Shown piece after piece: positions 26,513 to 36,925 of a DNA stretch of 64,000 bases; the stretch's first letter is position 1; each line of letters begins with the position of its first letter. The notes beneath the pieces are model-generated. The model did no database searches, was not told the origin of the DNA, and saw only the letters and a list, made by a program, of their open reading frames with translations. A program made the translations under genes and the position numbers. The DNA is from Sediminibacterium sp. Gen4. GTDB lineage: Bacteria; Bacteroidota; Bacteroidia; Chitinophagales; Chitinophagaceae. The stretch spans positions 49,616 to 113,615 of the forward strand of contig JACBFI010000008.1 of the NCBI GenBank assembly GCA_013391385.1, given 5' to 3'.

Positions 26513-26650
26513 GTGAAAAAATCGAACCACAACAAGTCTACTAATGGAAAATCCTGGCAGTTGATCTTATTCATCATCATTGCCATTGTGATTATAGTGA
26601 TGTGGACTGTGTGGTGGTATTTTGAAGCAAGAATAAAAGCGATAAAATAA
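26513..26650 (+). CDS. Small single-helix membrane peptide, 45 residues
   Basis: The frame opens with GTG at 26513 and reads VKKSNHNKSTNGKSW, then a strongly hydrophobic helix QLILFIIIAIVIIVMWTVWW, and ends YFEARIKAIK before TAA. The basic N-terminus and single helix suggest insertion into the inner membrane. It sits 17 bp before the GTG start of the giant T9SS protein and after the direct repeats, so it could be the first gene of that operon. I recognise no family. Composition and position support it; there is no ATG in frame. Confidence 0.5.
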   Translation: MKKSNHNKSTNGKSWQLILFIIIAIVIIVMWTVWWYFEARIKAIK

Positions 26651-26667
26651 ACATCAACCCCTCGAGA

Positions 26668-29600
26668 GTGAAAAATATCTTTACCCTACGCTGGCTTTTC
26701 GTAACCCTGTTTTGTTGTATTGGCTATTGGGGACAATCCCAAGGCGTGGTAACAACTGACTGGGCAACCATTGGTGCCCGAAATGCGAATGGTGATTTCC
26801 AAATCATCGCCATTGGTAAATCTGATACAATTTACGCGCTTAGCTCTTATAATAGTGTGTACAAAATTACTCCGGCCGGTGCCGTAACTACTAACTGGCT
26901 TACATCAAGTGATATCTCTTCGGGCAGCAGTGTTGATATGACTGCCATATCTGTTAATAAAACCACAGGGGATGTTTATTTGCTATACACAGAATCAGGT
27001 AACTACAGGATCGCTAAAATCACGCCGGGTAAAACCATTGCAAAAAGTTGGTCAACGCTTGCTACTACAGGTAGCGTGAGCCTTGGTTATAAATTTATAC
27101 GGGTAGATGCTACTGGGGATATCTATCTATTAAAAAATAATGCATCAATAGATAAAATAGCTTCTACAGGAGGGAATCCGACTAATTTGATAACGCTGGA
27201 TAAAACATCTGCTTATGCGGGGGCAGATGCATCCGGAAATATGTTCTTGCTTTGTGATGATGGTTCTATTAGTAAAGTAACCAGTAGCGGCGTAGAAACA
27301 ACTAATTGGGCAACGTTTTCTAATTCTCTTGTAGAGATACCGCCCGTCACAGATGGATCGGGTAATGTGTATATGCTAGAAACGGATGGTTCTACCAACA
27401 ATCTTCTTAGGTTCAGCAGCTCTGGAGGAACGCAAGATAGATCAACAAGTGTTGGCGATGTTAACATCAGAAGTATGAGCATCGATGCTAGCGCTAACAT
27501 TTACATGCTGAATGATTTTAATAAAAAGATCATAAGAGTAACCTCTGCAGGAGTACTCAATTCAAGTTTTGCATCACTTCCCATTGATAACTATACCAGT
27601 ACCAGAGGTGCTATGGTGGTGGATGGGTCTAACAGCGTTTTTGTATTAAACACCGGTGAGAGTGGTGATGGGGGTAGTGATTTAATTTCTAAAATAACTT
27701 CAGCCGGTGTTGTTACCGACAAATGGGCCGATATGGCTGTTCCCCATCCTATGGGGATCACCAGAGATAACTCCGGAAACCTGTTTGTGGCCAATACTAA
27801 GAATAACACGGTCAGCAAAATAACTTCTGCAGGTTCGGTAACAGCGGCATGGTCTAATCTGCCTGTAGGTGCACATCCTCTTTATATAGTAGCAGATCAT
27901 TTGGGTAACGTATTTACGTCGAACAGGAATAATACGGTTAGTAAAATAAATTCTTCAGGTACTGCAACAGCTATTGCGGTGGGACCAGCCTACACTACGT
28001 ACTATCCAGGAAATCAAGCGTCACCCATCGCGCTTGATCAAAATGGCAACCTGTATGTGGGTATCAGAAATGGTGCAAGCAGTAAAATTGTAAAAATTGC
28101 TGCCGGAGGCACTACCACTGCCGACTTTGCGAATTTAGCATCTGACCCAGAATGGATAGCTGTTGATGTAACCAGAAATAGTTTATATGTTGCCCGTAAG
28201 GCAGCCAAAAGAATCAGTAAAGTTGATCTGACAAACAGTAATGCCGGTACTAATACTATTGCTGAGTGGGCTATATTAACAAATGATCCAATTCAAATAG
28301 CAGTAGATGCAACAACTGGAAATGTGTATACACTGAATCAAACATCTGGAAATGATAATGTAAGCAAAGTGACGTCGACGGGTACAGTCACAAACAATTT
28401 TGCATCTCTATCTGGAACCTCATCTGTGGGAATGTTTGCTGGAACTAATGGTAGTGTTTATGTATTAGATGATATTGATAAAACCATAACAAGGGTTAAA
28501 CCAGACGGTACCACTGAACAGATTGTATCTTCTGGTGATGGTTTGAATAGTGTGAGTCTTCAAAAGGCTGGAATGGTTTTTGACAATACGGCAACTTTTT
28601 ATTTAACAACCAGCGAAGGAAAAGTAGCAAGGGTGCAAGTACGTCCTACTGTAAATACAGTAACTATTGCTTCTGACAATGCCGATAACACCAAAGCAAA
28701 GTTGGGAAATAAAGTCACTGTAAACTTTACTACCAGCGAAGCCGTTAATACGCCCACTGCAACCATCGCAGGTACTTCTGCAACAGTAACCAATCTATCT
28801 GGTAATACTTCCTGGAAAGCAGAAGTAACACTAGGTACATCCAATACAACAGGTACGGCTACTTTTCTCATCAGTAATATTGTAAGTAGTTCTACCGGTG
28901 TTGCTGCTATAGATGTTAGTGCTACCACGAATGGTAGTAGTGTAGTTATTGATACGATCACTCCTACGTTGAGCACTTTAACCATTGTTTCCAATAATGC
29001 GAATACGGCTAAAGCGAAAGTAGGAGATCTAATCACCTTGAATTTCACTAGCAGTGAAGTGATCAATACACCTACCGTAACGATCGGAAGTGCTACCGCC
29101 ACTGTTACCAATCTATCCGGCAGTACTTCCTGGAAAGCTGAATTGACCATGTTAGCAGGTAATACGCAGGCGCAGGGGCAAGTGGTATTTAGTGTAGCCA
29201 TCAGCGATCCAACAGGAAATACAAGAACAGTTACTACTACTACCAATGGTAGTAGGGTTGTTTATGATACGATTCGTCCAACCCTTAATCCGGTAGCTAT
29301 TGCATCCAATGGAAGTTCTGCCTCCATAGCCGGACCGGCAGACTCTGTAACCATTACGTTTACAACCAGTGAAGCATTGAGCCTTACGCCTACTGTGTCA
29401 GTTAGCTCCGGCGGGCAAGTCATACAGAATCCGGTACAAGTTCGTCGGCCAAGCGGGAACAACTGGACTGCCGGATTTTATTTGGACCAGGCGAATGATT
29501 TATCCGGTGCTATTACATTTTCGATTACCAATGTGAGGGATACTACAGGTAATGTGGCGAATACAGTAACCACTACCACAAATGGATCGAGTGTAACATT

Positions 29601-32600
29601 CGTAAAATCAAAACCCACATTAACAAGTGTAACCATTGCCTCTAATAATGCAACAAACACAAGGCGAGCTACTACAGGTAATATTGTAACCTTGAACTTT
29701 ACTGCTAGTGAAGCTATCAATACCCCTGTTGTAAAACTTACGACGCTGCAGCGTACGGTGACAGCCACCAATGCATCAGGTGATAAGCTGAACTGGCAAG
29801 TTGCCTATACAACAGTAGTAGGTGACCCTGAAGATTCTGTGACGATTTCCATAGTGCCAACAAGTGTTTTTGGTATTGCCGGAGATGAAGTAAGAACTAC
29901 AACAAACGGTACTTATGTACTTTTTGATAAAACAAAACCTACACTGAGTAGTGTGGCTATTGTATCGAACAATCCACTAAATACAGCACGAGCCACAACA
30001 GGCAATTTGGTTACGCTTAGTTTTACAACGAGTGAACGTTTATCACAAAAGCCGAATATTTCAATAGCCGGACAAGTGATTCCGGCAGGTAGTGTAACCA
30101 ATATATCCGGTAATAACTGGAAAGGTGAATATACTTTAGCGGGTACCGAGACTGAAGATACGATCAGATTTTATGTATCCTATGTAGACTCAGCGGGTAT
30201 TAGAGGAGATACGGTAAGAATTACCAACAATAACAGTAGGGTGATCTATGATAAAACAAAACCTTTACTAACTAGTGTAGCAATTGTATCCAACAATACT
30301 ACAAATACCGCAAAAGCTACTACGGGCGATACTGTTACGGTTAATTTTACGACGAATGAAGCATTATCACAAAAGCCGAGTGTTTCTATAGCCGGACAAG
30401 TGATAGCTGCTTCCAGTGTAACCAATATATCCGGTAATAATTGGAAGGGTGTATATAAGTTGGTGGGTACGGAAGCAGAAGATACAGTTCGGTTCTTCAT
30501 ATCGTTTATAGATTCTGTAGGCATTAAGGGAGATACGGTACGAGCTACCACCAACAATAGCCGTGTAATTTTTGATAAAACAAAACCTACACTGAGTAGT
30601 GTAGCGATTATATCCAATAATGTTGTCAATACCGCAAGAGCTACCACCGGCGATTCTATTACAGTGAGTTTTACATCAAGTGAAGCGTTGTCACGAAAAC
30701 CAAGTGTTTCCATCGCTGGACAACTGATCGCTGATTCCTGTGTAACCAAAATATCCGGTAATAACTGGAAAGGCGTTTATAAATTGGTCGGAACCGAAAC
30801 AGAAGATACGGTTCGATTCTTTATATCATATGTAGACTCTGCGGGCATCAAAGGAGATACGGTACGAATCACCAACAACAATAGTCGTGTAATTTTTGAT
30901 AAAACCAAACCTACACTGAGTAGTGTAGCGATTATATCCAATAATGCTGCCAACACTGCAAGAGCGATAACGGGCGATTCTGTTACCTTGAGTTTTACAG
31001 CGAGTGAATTGTTGTCACAAAAGCCGAGTGTTTCCATTGCCGGACAAGTGATACCGGCATCCAGTGTAACCAATGTATCCGGCAATAACTGGAAGGGTGT
31101 ATATAGGTTTGCGGGTACTGAACCAGAAGATACGGTTCGGTTCTACGTATCGTATATCGACTCTTCAGGCAATAGAGGGGATACGGTACGGACTACCAAT
31201 AATAGTAGTATTGTAATTTTTGATAAAACAGCTCCTGCTTTAACTACAGTTGGCATTCTATCTAATAATATCAACAGTAACTCTCATGCTGCGATAGGTG
31301 ATACCATCACGCTGAATTTTACTGCTGCTGAGACCATCGTATCACCTAGTGTGCTCATCGCTGGACAGGCAGTATCATCAACGAATGTATCCGGTAATAA
31401 CTGGAAGGCTACTTACAAGACACAAAGTGGGGATACAGAAGGGACTGTCAGCTTCCAGATTGCCTATAAAGATGTGATTGGTAATGTTGATACGGTGAGA
31501 AATACCACTACCAATAATACGAGAGTTAGATTTGATAAAACAGCTCCAACATTAACTTCAGTAACCATTGCATCGAATGCGTCTGATCCGGCAATTGCCA
31601 TCATTAATAGTGTGGTTACGCTCAGTTTTGTTGCCAATGAAGGTGTGTTAACACCCACAGCTACCATCGCAGGTAATACCGTAACACCTACATTGGTATC
31701 AGGCAATAGTTGGACTGCTTCTTATACTATTAAAGCAACCGATACGGAAGGACAAATACCGTTTACTATTAACTATAAAGATTCGGCAGGTATTGCAGGC
31801 GTAGCGGTAACTACTACTACTAATAACAGTAAAGTTGTATTAGATAAATCAGCACTTGTGCTGAGTATGGTAAGTATTGCATCGAATAATACTACCGACA
31901 CAAGTCATGCTACTACCGGTGATATTATTACCATTAAATTCAAAGCCAGCAGGGAGATCAATATTCCAACTGTTTTACTGGCAGGCAATTCAGTTACAGC
32001 TACCAATACATCAGGTGATAAGATCAACTGGCAAGCGAGCTATACATCAAGGGTAACAGATACCGAAGGAGTAACTTCCATCAAAATTGATTTTACGGAT
32101 CTGGCAGGAAATGTGGGATTAACTGCTAACGGAACATTGGATAATACGAGGGTCATATTTGATAAAACACCACCTACCTTAAGCAGTATTGGAATCCTTT
32201 CTTCCAATGCGAATACAGCAAAGGCAAAAGTGGGCGATACGATCATCCTCAATATTGTATCCGGTGAAGGAATTATGGCACCTGTTGTAACGATCGCGGG
32301 ATCAGGTGCAAGTGTAACTTATATATCAGGTAATAACTGGAGAGCAAGTTATATTATACAATCCACCGTTGCAGAAGGAAATATTCCGTTCAGTATTGCT
32401 TATAAAGATTCTGCGGGGCTATCCGGTACAGCAGTAACAGCTACTACCAACAATAGTGCAGTTGTATTGGATAAAACGATACCCATATTAAACAGTGTAT
32501 CCATCATATCAAATAATGCGAATACAGTAAGAGCAAAAGTTGGTGATACGGTTACGCTTAGTTTTACTGCTAATGAAGGAATACTGACGCCTGTTGTAAC

Positions 32601-35166
32601 GATTTCAGGGCAAACAGCGAACGTAACGCAAATATCCGGTAACAACTGGAAAGCAAGCTATGTAATGAGGAGCACAGATGCAGAAGGAAGCATTCCGTTC
32701 AATATTGCATTTAAAGATGCTGCTTCCAATGATGGTATTGCTGTTACCTCTGTAACCGATAACAGTAGTGTGTTATTCGACAGAACCTTACCTCAACTAA
32801 CCAGTGTATCGATCGTATCAAATAGTAATATATCTACCAACAGGGCTGCAATTGGAGATATTATTACCCTTAGCTTCACTTCGAATGAAGTATTGTTAAC
32901 ACCAGTTGTAACTATTTCGGGACAAACAGCAAGTGTAACACTTGTATCCGGCAACAACTGGAGCGCAACTTATACCATGCGAGCTACTGATGTAGAAGGA
33001 AGTATAGCATTCACCATAGCATTTAGAGACGCTACTTCCAATGAGGGAAATATTGTTAGTGCTACTACAAATAATAGCAGTGTAATATTTGATAGAACAG
33101 GACCCCAATTGACCACAGTATCGATCGCATCCAACAATAGTGTGTTTAAAGGAAATGCGATTGCAGGCGATCAGGTTACGGTTAGTTTTCAGGCGAATGA
33201 AACCATTGACCCGCCTGTTGTAACAATTGCCGGAAAGAATGCAACTGTAACCAATACATCAGGTGATAAGATTAACTGGGTAGCAAGCTATACAATGGTT
33301 GCTGCAGATGCGGAAGGAAACATACCTTTTACCATTGCATTGAAAGACGTTCTTTCCAATGTTGGCACAACAGTTACCGCTACTACAGACAATAGCAAGG
33401 TAATATTTGACAAAACCAATCCGGTATTAACCAGTGTGAATATTAGCTCGAATAATCCGGTAACGGGTAGAGCAAGAATAGGCAATCAAATCACTGTAAG
33501 TTTTGTAGCGAGTGAAATGATACAGCCACCGGTTGTTACGATTGCCGGTCGTGCTGCTACAGTAACGGGTTCCGGACGTAACTGGTCGGCGGTGTATTCC
33601 ATGGTAAATGCAGACACGGAAGGAAATATATCTTTTGCCATTGCCTTCAGAGATTCTTCCGGCATAGCAGGTACAACTGTTACAGCAGTTACAGATGTCA
33701 GCAATGTGATATTTGACAAAACGGCTCCGGTTTTAAACAGCATCAGCTTTTCGTCCAATAACGCTGATAGAGAAAGAGCCCAACCGGGTGATATCGTAAC
33801 GGTGAATTTCACATCCAACGAAACATTACTGACACCATCAGTAAGTATTGTTGGTAGAACGGTGGATGCAACGAATGTATCAGGCAATAACTGGACTGCT
33901 TCTTATATCATGACGAGTCGTGATGTTGCAGATGTACAGTCGTACATGATCGCCTATAATGACCTTGCAGGTAATAAAGGAATAACAAGGTCTGCATCTT
34001 CCACCGTTACCAGTATTTGTCCTACATCATTCCCATATACATGGAATAATAATCAATATGCTGATACAGGTCGTTATAGTGTTATGCTGATCAATAGTGA
34101 AGGTGCTGATAGTACTACTGCGCTCATCTTGAGATTCCACCCTGTTCCGGCCATTCCTGTGATTATCCGCTCGGCAGCTTCTTTCTGTACCGGCGATAGT
34201 ATTTTGCTTGAGTCATCTGCGGTATTAAATAATCAATGGGTACTGAATGGAAATGATGTTATTGGTGCAACGGGTAAGTTCTTATCTACAAAAGAATTGG
34301 GTCTGAACACATATACTGTTCGTGTAACAAATAATCTGAGCTGTTATTCTGTGTCGGCTCCGGTAACTACACAATACTTGAATACAGTGGGTACAAAGCT
34401 TTCTCTGAATGACACGATGGTATGTAAAGCGATAGTGGTTCCTGTAACGGTTAACTCAGTAGAAACGGTGAGTAGTTATAGTTGGTCCTCCAGGAATACC
34501 GGTTTCACGGCTTCTACACAAACAGTGAATTTAGTCAATCAGGATCGTTATACCGCAACAGTTGTATTGAATAATGGATGTGTCGTTACGGATACCATCA
34601 ACTTTAGAACCACTGCCGATACGGCGATCAAAGCGCGTATGGTAATGTCGAAGCAGGCATTTGTGAACCAGCAAATAAAAGCGGTGAACCTTACTAGTCC
34701 GACTCCACAGACGCAGGTATGGGGGATACCTGCGGGAGCGGGCGTGGTTAGTAATACACCGAATGAGTTGGTGATTCGATTCGCTAATCCGGGTAATTAT
34801 ACATTGTATCTCAACAATACCTCTTATAATATTTGTAGGAGTAGTGATACGGCTAACATTGTAATTACTACCAATGATTCTGCAAATGTGTTATCGACTA
34901 ATACAACGATCATCAGGAATCTGACTATTGGACCTAACCCAACTACAGGTCGATTCAGGATCAATGTAGAACTGAACAGACCCGGTAAAACTTCTGTGAG
35001 AATTTATGACATGAATGGAGCTCCGGTATTCCAGAATATTTATCAGGAACCTATCGCTAAGTTTTCGAAAGACATAGATATTTCGTCACAGCCATCGCAA
35101 CGAACATATGTATTGATCGTACAGTCGGATGGTGGGTATGAAGTAAGGGCCATCATTAAAAACTAA
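26668..35166 (+). CDS. Giant secreted repeat protein: NHL/propeller-like N-terminus, 17 Ig-like repeats, T9SS type A sorting domain
   Basis: A 2832-residue exported protein starting with GTG. A signal peptide is followed by a propeller-like region (about residues 25-655) of short units such as GNVYMLETDGS and VSKITSAGSVTAAW, resembling NHL or Vgb-type repeats. Residues about 659-2447 hold 17 tandem units of roughly 105 residues, each with VSIASNNA, GDTVTLSFTANE, TPVVTIAG, SGNNWKASY, IAFKDAAGN-like segments and ending in TTNNSSVIFDKT. Two further beta domains follow. The C-terminus (from about 2754) shows IGPNPTTGRFRINVEL and TSVRIYDMNGAPVF, typical of T9SS type A sorting domains, so export by the Por system to the cell surface is expected. 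It heads a five-gene operon. Confidence 0.88.
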   Translation: MKNIFTLRWLFVTLFCCIGYWGQSQGVVTTDWATIGARNANGDFQIIAIGKSDTIYALSSYNSVYKITPAGAVTTNWLTSSDISSGSSVDMTAISVNKTTGDVYLLYTESGNYRIAKITPGKTIAKSWSTLATTGSVSLGYKFIRVDATGDIYLLKNNASIDKIASTGGNPTNLITLDKTSAYAGADASGNMFLLCDDGSISKVTSSGVETTNWATFSNSLVEIPPVTDGSGNVYMLETDGSTNNLLRFSSSGGTQDRSTSVGDVNIRSMSIDASANIYMLNDFNKKIIRVTSAGVLNSSFASLPIDNYTSTRGAMVVDGSNSVFVLNTGESGDGGSDLISKITSAGVVTDKWADMAVPHPMGITRDNSGNLFVANTKNNTVSKITSAGSVTAAWSNLPVGAHPLYIVADHLGNVFTSNRNNTVSKINSSGTATAIAVGPAYTTYYPGNQASPIALDQNGNLYVGIRNGASSKIVKIAAGGTTTADFANLASDPEWIAVDVTRNSLYVARKAAKRISKVDLTNSNAGTNTIAEWAILTNDPIQIAVDATTGNVYTLNQTSGNDNVSKVTSTGTVTNNFASLSGTSSVGMFAGTNGSVYVLDDIDKTITRVKPDGTTEQIVSSGDGLNSVSLQKAGMVFDNTATFYLTTSEGKVARVQVRPTVNTVTIASDNADNTKAKLGNKVTVNFTTSEAVNTPTATIAGTSATVTNLSGNTSWKAEVTLGTSNTTGTATFLISNIVSSSTGVAAIDVSATTNGSSVVIDTITPTLSTLTIVSNNANTAKAKVGDLITLNFTSSEVINTPTVTIGSATATVTNLSGSTSWKAELTMLAGNTQAQGQVVFSVAISDPTGNTRTVTTTTNGSRVVYDTIRPTLNPVAIASNGSSASIAGPADSVTITFTTSEALSLTPTVSVSSGGQVIQNPVQVRRPSGNNWTAGFYLDQANDLSGAITFSITNVRDTTGNVANTVTTTTNGSSVTFVKSKPTLTSVTIASNNATNTRRATTGNIVTLNFTASEAINTPVVKLTTLQRTVTATNASGDKLNWQVAYTTVVGDPEDSVTISIVPTSVFGIAGDEVRTTTNGTYVLFDKTKPTLSSVAIVSNNPLNTARATTGNLVTLSFTTSERLSQKPNISIAGQVIPAGSVTNISGNNWKGEYTLAGTETEDTIRFYVSYVDSAGIRGDTVRITNNNSRVIYDKTKPLLTSVAIVSNNTTNTAKATTGDTVTVNFTTNEALSQKPSVSIAGQVIAASSVTNISGNNWKGVYKLVGTEAEDTVRFFISFIDSVGIKGDTVRATTNNSRVIFDKTKPTLSSVAIISNNVVNTARATTGDSITVSFTSSEALSRKPSVSIAGQLIADSCVTKISGNNWKGVYKLVGTETEDTVRFFISYVDSAGIKGDTVRITNNNSRVIFDKTKPTLSSVAIISNNAANTARAITGDSVTLSFTASELLSQKPSVSIAGQVIPASSVTNVSGNNWKGVYRFAGTEPEDTVRFYVSYIDSSGNRGDTVRTTNNSSIVIFDKTAPALTTVGILSNNINSNSHAAIGDTITLNFTAAETIVSPSVLIAGQAVSSTNVSGNNWKATYKTQSGDTEGTVSFQIAYKDVIGNVDTVRNTTTNNTRVRFDKTAPTLTSVTIASNASDPAIAIINSVVTLSFVANEGVLTPTATIAGNTVTPTLVSGNSWTASYTIKATDTEGQIPFTINYKDSAGIAGVAVTTTTNNSKVVLDKSALVLSMVSIASNNTTDTSHATTGDIITIKFKASREINIPTVLLAGNSVTATNTSGDKINWQASYTSRVTDTEGVTSIKIDFTDLAGNVGLTANGTLDNTRVIFDKTPPTLSSIGILSSNANTAKAKVGDTIILNIVSGEGIMAPVVTIAGSGASVTYISGNNWRASYIIQSTVAEGNIPFSIAYKDSAGLSGTAVTATTNNSAVVLDKTIPILNSVSIISNNANTVRAKVGDTVTLSFTANEGILTPVVTISGQTANVTQISGNNWKASYVMRSTDAEGSIPFNIAFKDAASNDGIAVTSVTDNSSVLFDRTLPQLTSVSIVSNSNISTNRAAIGDIITLSFTSNEVLLTPVVTISGQTASVTLVSGNNWSATYTMRATDVEGSIAFTIAFRDATSNEGNIVSATTNNSSVIFDRTGPQLTTVSIASNNSVFKGNAIAGDQVTVSFQANETIDPPVVTIAGKNATVTNTSGDKINWVASYTMVAADAEGNIPFTIALKDVLSNVGTTVTATTDNSKVIFDKTNPVLTSVNISSNNPVTGRARIGNQITVSFVASEMIQPPVVTIAGRAATVTGSGRNWSAVYSMVNADTEGNISFAIAFRDSSGIAGTTVTAVTDVSNVIFDKTAPVLNSISFSSNNADRERAQPGDIVTVNFTSNETLLTPSVSIVGRTVDATNVSGNNWTASYIMTSRDVADVQSYMIAYNDLAGNKGITRSASSTVTSICPTSFPYTWNNNQYADTGRYSVMLINSEGADSTTALILRFHPVPAIPVIIRSAASFCTGDSILLESSAVLNNQWVLNGNDVIGATGKFLSTKELGLNTYTVRVTNNLSCYSVSAPVTTQYLNTVGTKLSLNDTMVCKAIVVPVTVNSVETVSSYSWSSRNTGFTASTQTVNLVNQDRYTATVVLNNGCVVTDTINFRTTADTAIKARMVMSKQAFVNQQIKAVNLTSPTPQTQVWGIPAGAGVVSNTPNELVIRFANPGNYTLYLNNTSYNICRSSDTANIVITTNDSANVLSTNTTIIRNLTIGPNPTTGRFRINVELNRPGKTSVRIYDMNGAPVFQNIYQEPIAKFSKDIDISSQPSQRTYVLIVQSDGGYEVRAIIKN

Positions 35167-35187
35167 TAAAACCCGTTGAACAATAAC

Positions 35188-36924
35188 ATGAAAAGAATAA
35201 TAACACTTGTAGCCATATTCACAACGGGATGCCTGCAATTGAATGGACAGGTCTTCGACCCGTTTAGTCTTTTTGGGAAAGGGAAACTTTTTAAATTGAA
35301 TGGTGGCATCAATGCTTCCATGCTCTACAATTATTCATCCGACAATAGTTTTGGAGGTATTCCATTTACTTATGTGATCGGTGGTAATGTAAACCTATAT
35401 GTAAAGGGTATTGACATACCATTGGATTTTACCTATTCCAATGCTCAAGTAGCAGTTAGGTTTCAGCCTATTCCATTTAACAGACTAGCGATACATCCGA
35501 GGTATAAATCATTCACTTTTCATGCCGGAACAATTGCTATGACATTTACACCCTACACATTGAATGGATTTCAGTTTAATGGTGCAGGTATCGATTATGC
35601 ACCTGGTAAATTTAAACTCTCGGTACTGGGTGGAAAATTCCTGAGAGGAAGTGGCGATTATATACAGAATCCTGATGCACCACCTACTTATTCAAGAATA
35701 GGAACAGGTATTGCAACCAGCTACCAGTTTAATAAAATGTTTGTAGGGGTCAATGTTTTTTATGCTAAAGATGATACAGCATCCGCCCAGAATATTCCTG
35801 TGGAGCAGGGGGTAAGCCCTAAGCAAAATTTAGTAGCCAGTTTGGTGACAAACGGAGATTGGAAAGGATTTAAATACAATGTTGAATTAGCAAATAGTCT
35901 GATGACTATCGATCAAAGATCTCCTTTAGCATACAAAGGTAATGCGCCTTTTTCAGGCTTGTTAAATAGGAATGGGACTACTGGAAACAAACAAGCACAA
36001 AACATTAAACTTACCCGAAACATTAAAACAGTAACGCTAGGCATGAGTTATGAGAAGGTAGACTTCAACTACGAAACGCTGGGCTCACTATATGTTACCA
36101 ATGGATTTGAAAACACTGCACTTACCTTCCAAATGCCTTTATTCAAAAGAAAAGTAGCTATAAGTGCTCAATTGGGTATCCAGCATATGTTGGCCAATAA
36201 AGAGGATACAGCAGTAAGCCAAGAAACTAGCACTCAGCTTACCAATGTCAGTATTACTTATACACCCAGTCAGAAATTATCTTTCAATGGATCCTATTCC
36301 AATAATAAAGGTGTAACCGACTTTCGTAACCTGAATAATATTGCCAATCAGAATAACCTCATACCGGTTTACCTCGATTCATTGCGATTGGTACAATTAA
36401 ATACCAATATGAGTGTCAATGCAAGTTATCAATTGCGATCAACGCCAACAGAGAATAGGGCATTGAGTGCAAGTTATTCGTACCAGAAAGGAGACCAGCG
36501 ACAAGGTGATTTCTTTTTGGATCTACAGGGTACCGCATTCCAAAATGCAACAGTAAGTCTTTTTACTGCTTATCCTAAAACAGGAGTGAAATGGAATATG
36601 AATCTGAATTATAGTTCCGTTCAACAGGGACCTGATTCCAACAATACAAAAGCCATCGGTGTCAATTTCAGTTTTGGAAAAAAAATATTTAAAAAGCGTG
36701 TAATGCTGATGCTTGGCTCGGGTTATAATACTACTAAAACGGTGGCAGATGCGCTGCGCGCAAATGTGATCAATTTTAAGGCAACTGCATCTTATACGCT
36801 CAAAAAGAAGCATGTATTTAATCTCAATGCAATTGTACAAAATAATGCAAGGAGTGGAATATCTACCCCGATGACCAGTACATCCACGGGCATCTTTTCA
36901 TTAAACTATAATTACAGTTTCTAA
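35188..36924 (+). CDS. Probable outer-membrane beta-barrel protein
   Basis: A 578-residue protein from ATG 35188; an in-frame TTG four codons upstream is less likely. The signal peptide is MKRIITLVAIFTTGCLQLNGQ. The rest consists of alternating amphipathic strands, for example FKLSVLGGKFLRGSGDY, ALSASYSYQKGDQRQGDFFL and KAIGVNFSFGKKIFKKRV. The chain ends in FSLNYNYSF, an aromatic C-terminal residue as in outer-membrane barrels. I do not recognise it as PorP/SprF or a TonB receptor. It starts 21 bp after the giant cargo gene and may anchor or accept the proteins encoded around it. That role is inferred from context only. Confidence 0.72.
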   Translation: MKRIITLVAIFTTGCLQLNGQVFDPFSLFGKGKLFKLNGGINASMLYNYSSDNSFGGIPFTYVIGGNVNLYVKGIDIPLDFTYSNAQVAVRFQPIPFNRLAIHPRYKSFTFHAGTIAMTFTPYTLNGFQFNGAGIDYAPGKFKLSVLGGKFLRGSGDYIQNPDAPPTYSRIGTGIATSYQFNKMFVGVNVFYAKDDTASAQNIPVEQGVSPKQNLVASLVTNGDWKGFKYNVELANSLMTIDQRSPLAYKGNAPFSGLLNRNGTTGNKQAQNIKLTRNIKTVTLGMSYEKVDFNYETLGSLYVTNGFENTALTFQMPLFKRKVAISAQLGIQHMLANKEDTAVSQETSTQLTNVSITYTPSQKLSFNGSYSNNKGVTDFRNLNNIANQNNLIPVYLDSLRLVQLNTNMSVNASYQLRSTPTENRALSASYSYQKGDQRQGDFFLDLQGTAFQNATVSLFTAYPKTGVKWNMNLNYSSVQQGPDSNNTKAIGVNFSFGKKIFKKRVMLMLGSGYNTTKTVADALRANVINFKATASYTLKKKHVFNLNAIVQNNARSGISTPMTSTSTGIFSLNYNYSF

Positions 36925-36925
36925 T

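Noticed and set aside
28599-33887. Many open frames on the minus strand opposite the giant gene
   Set aside because: They repeat with the period of the Ig-like domains and are mirror images of the coding repeat on the plus strand.
35188-36924. PorP/SprF family protein
   Set aside because: It is much longer than the roughly 300 residues of that family and I do not see its conserved N-terminal motifs. It is called a barrel of unknown type.
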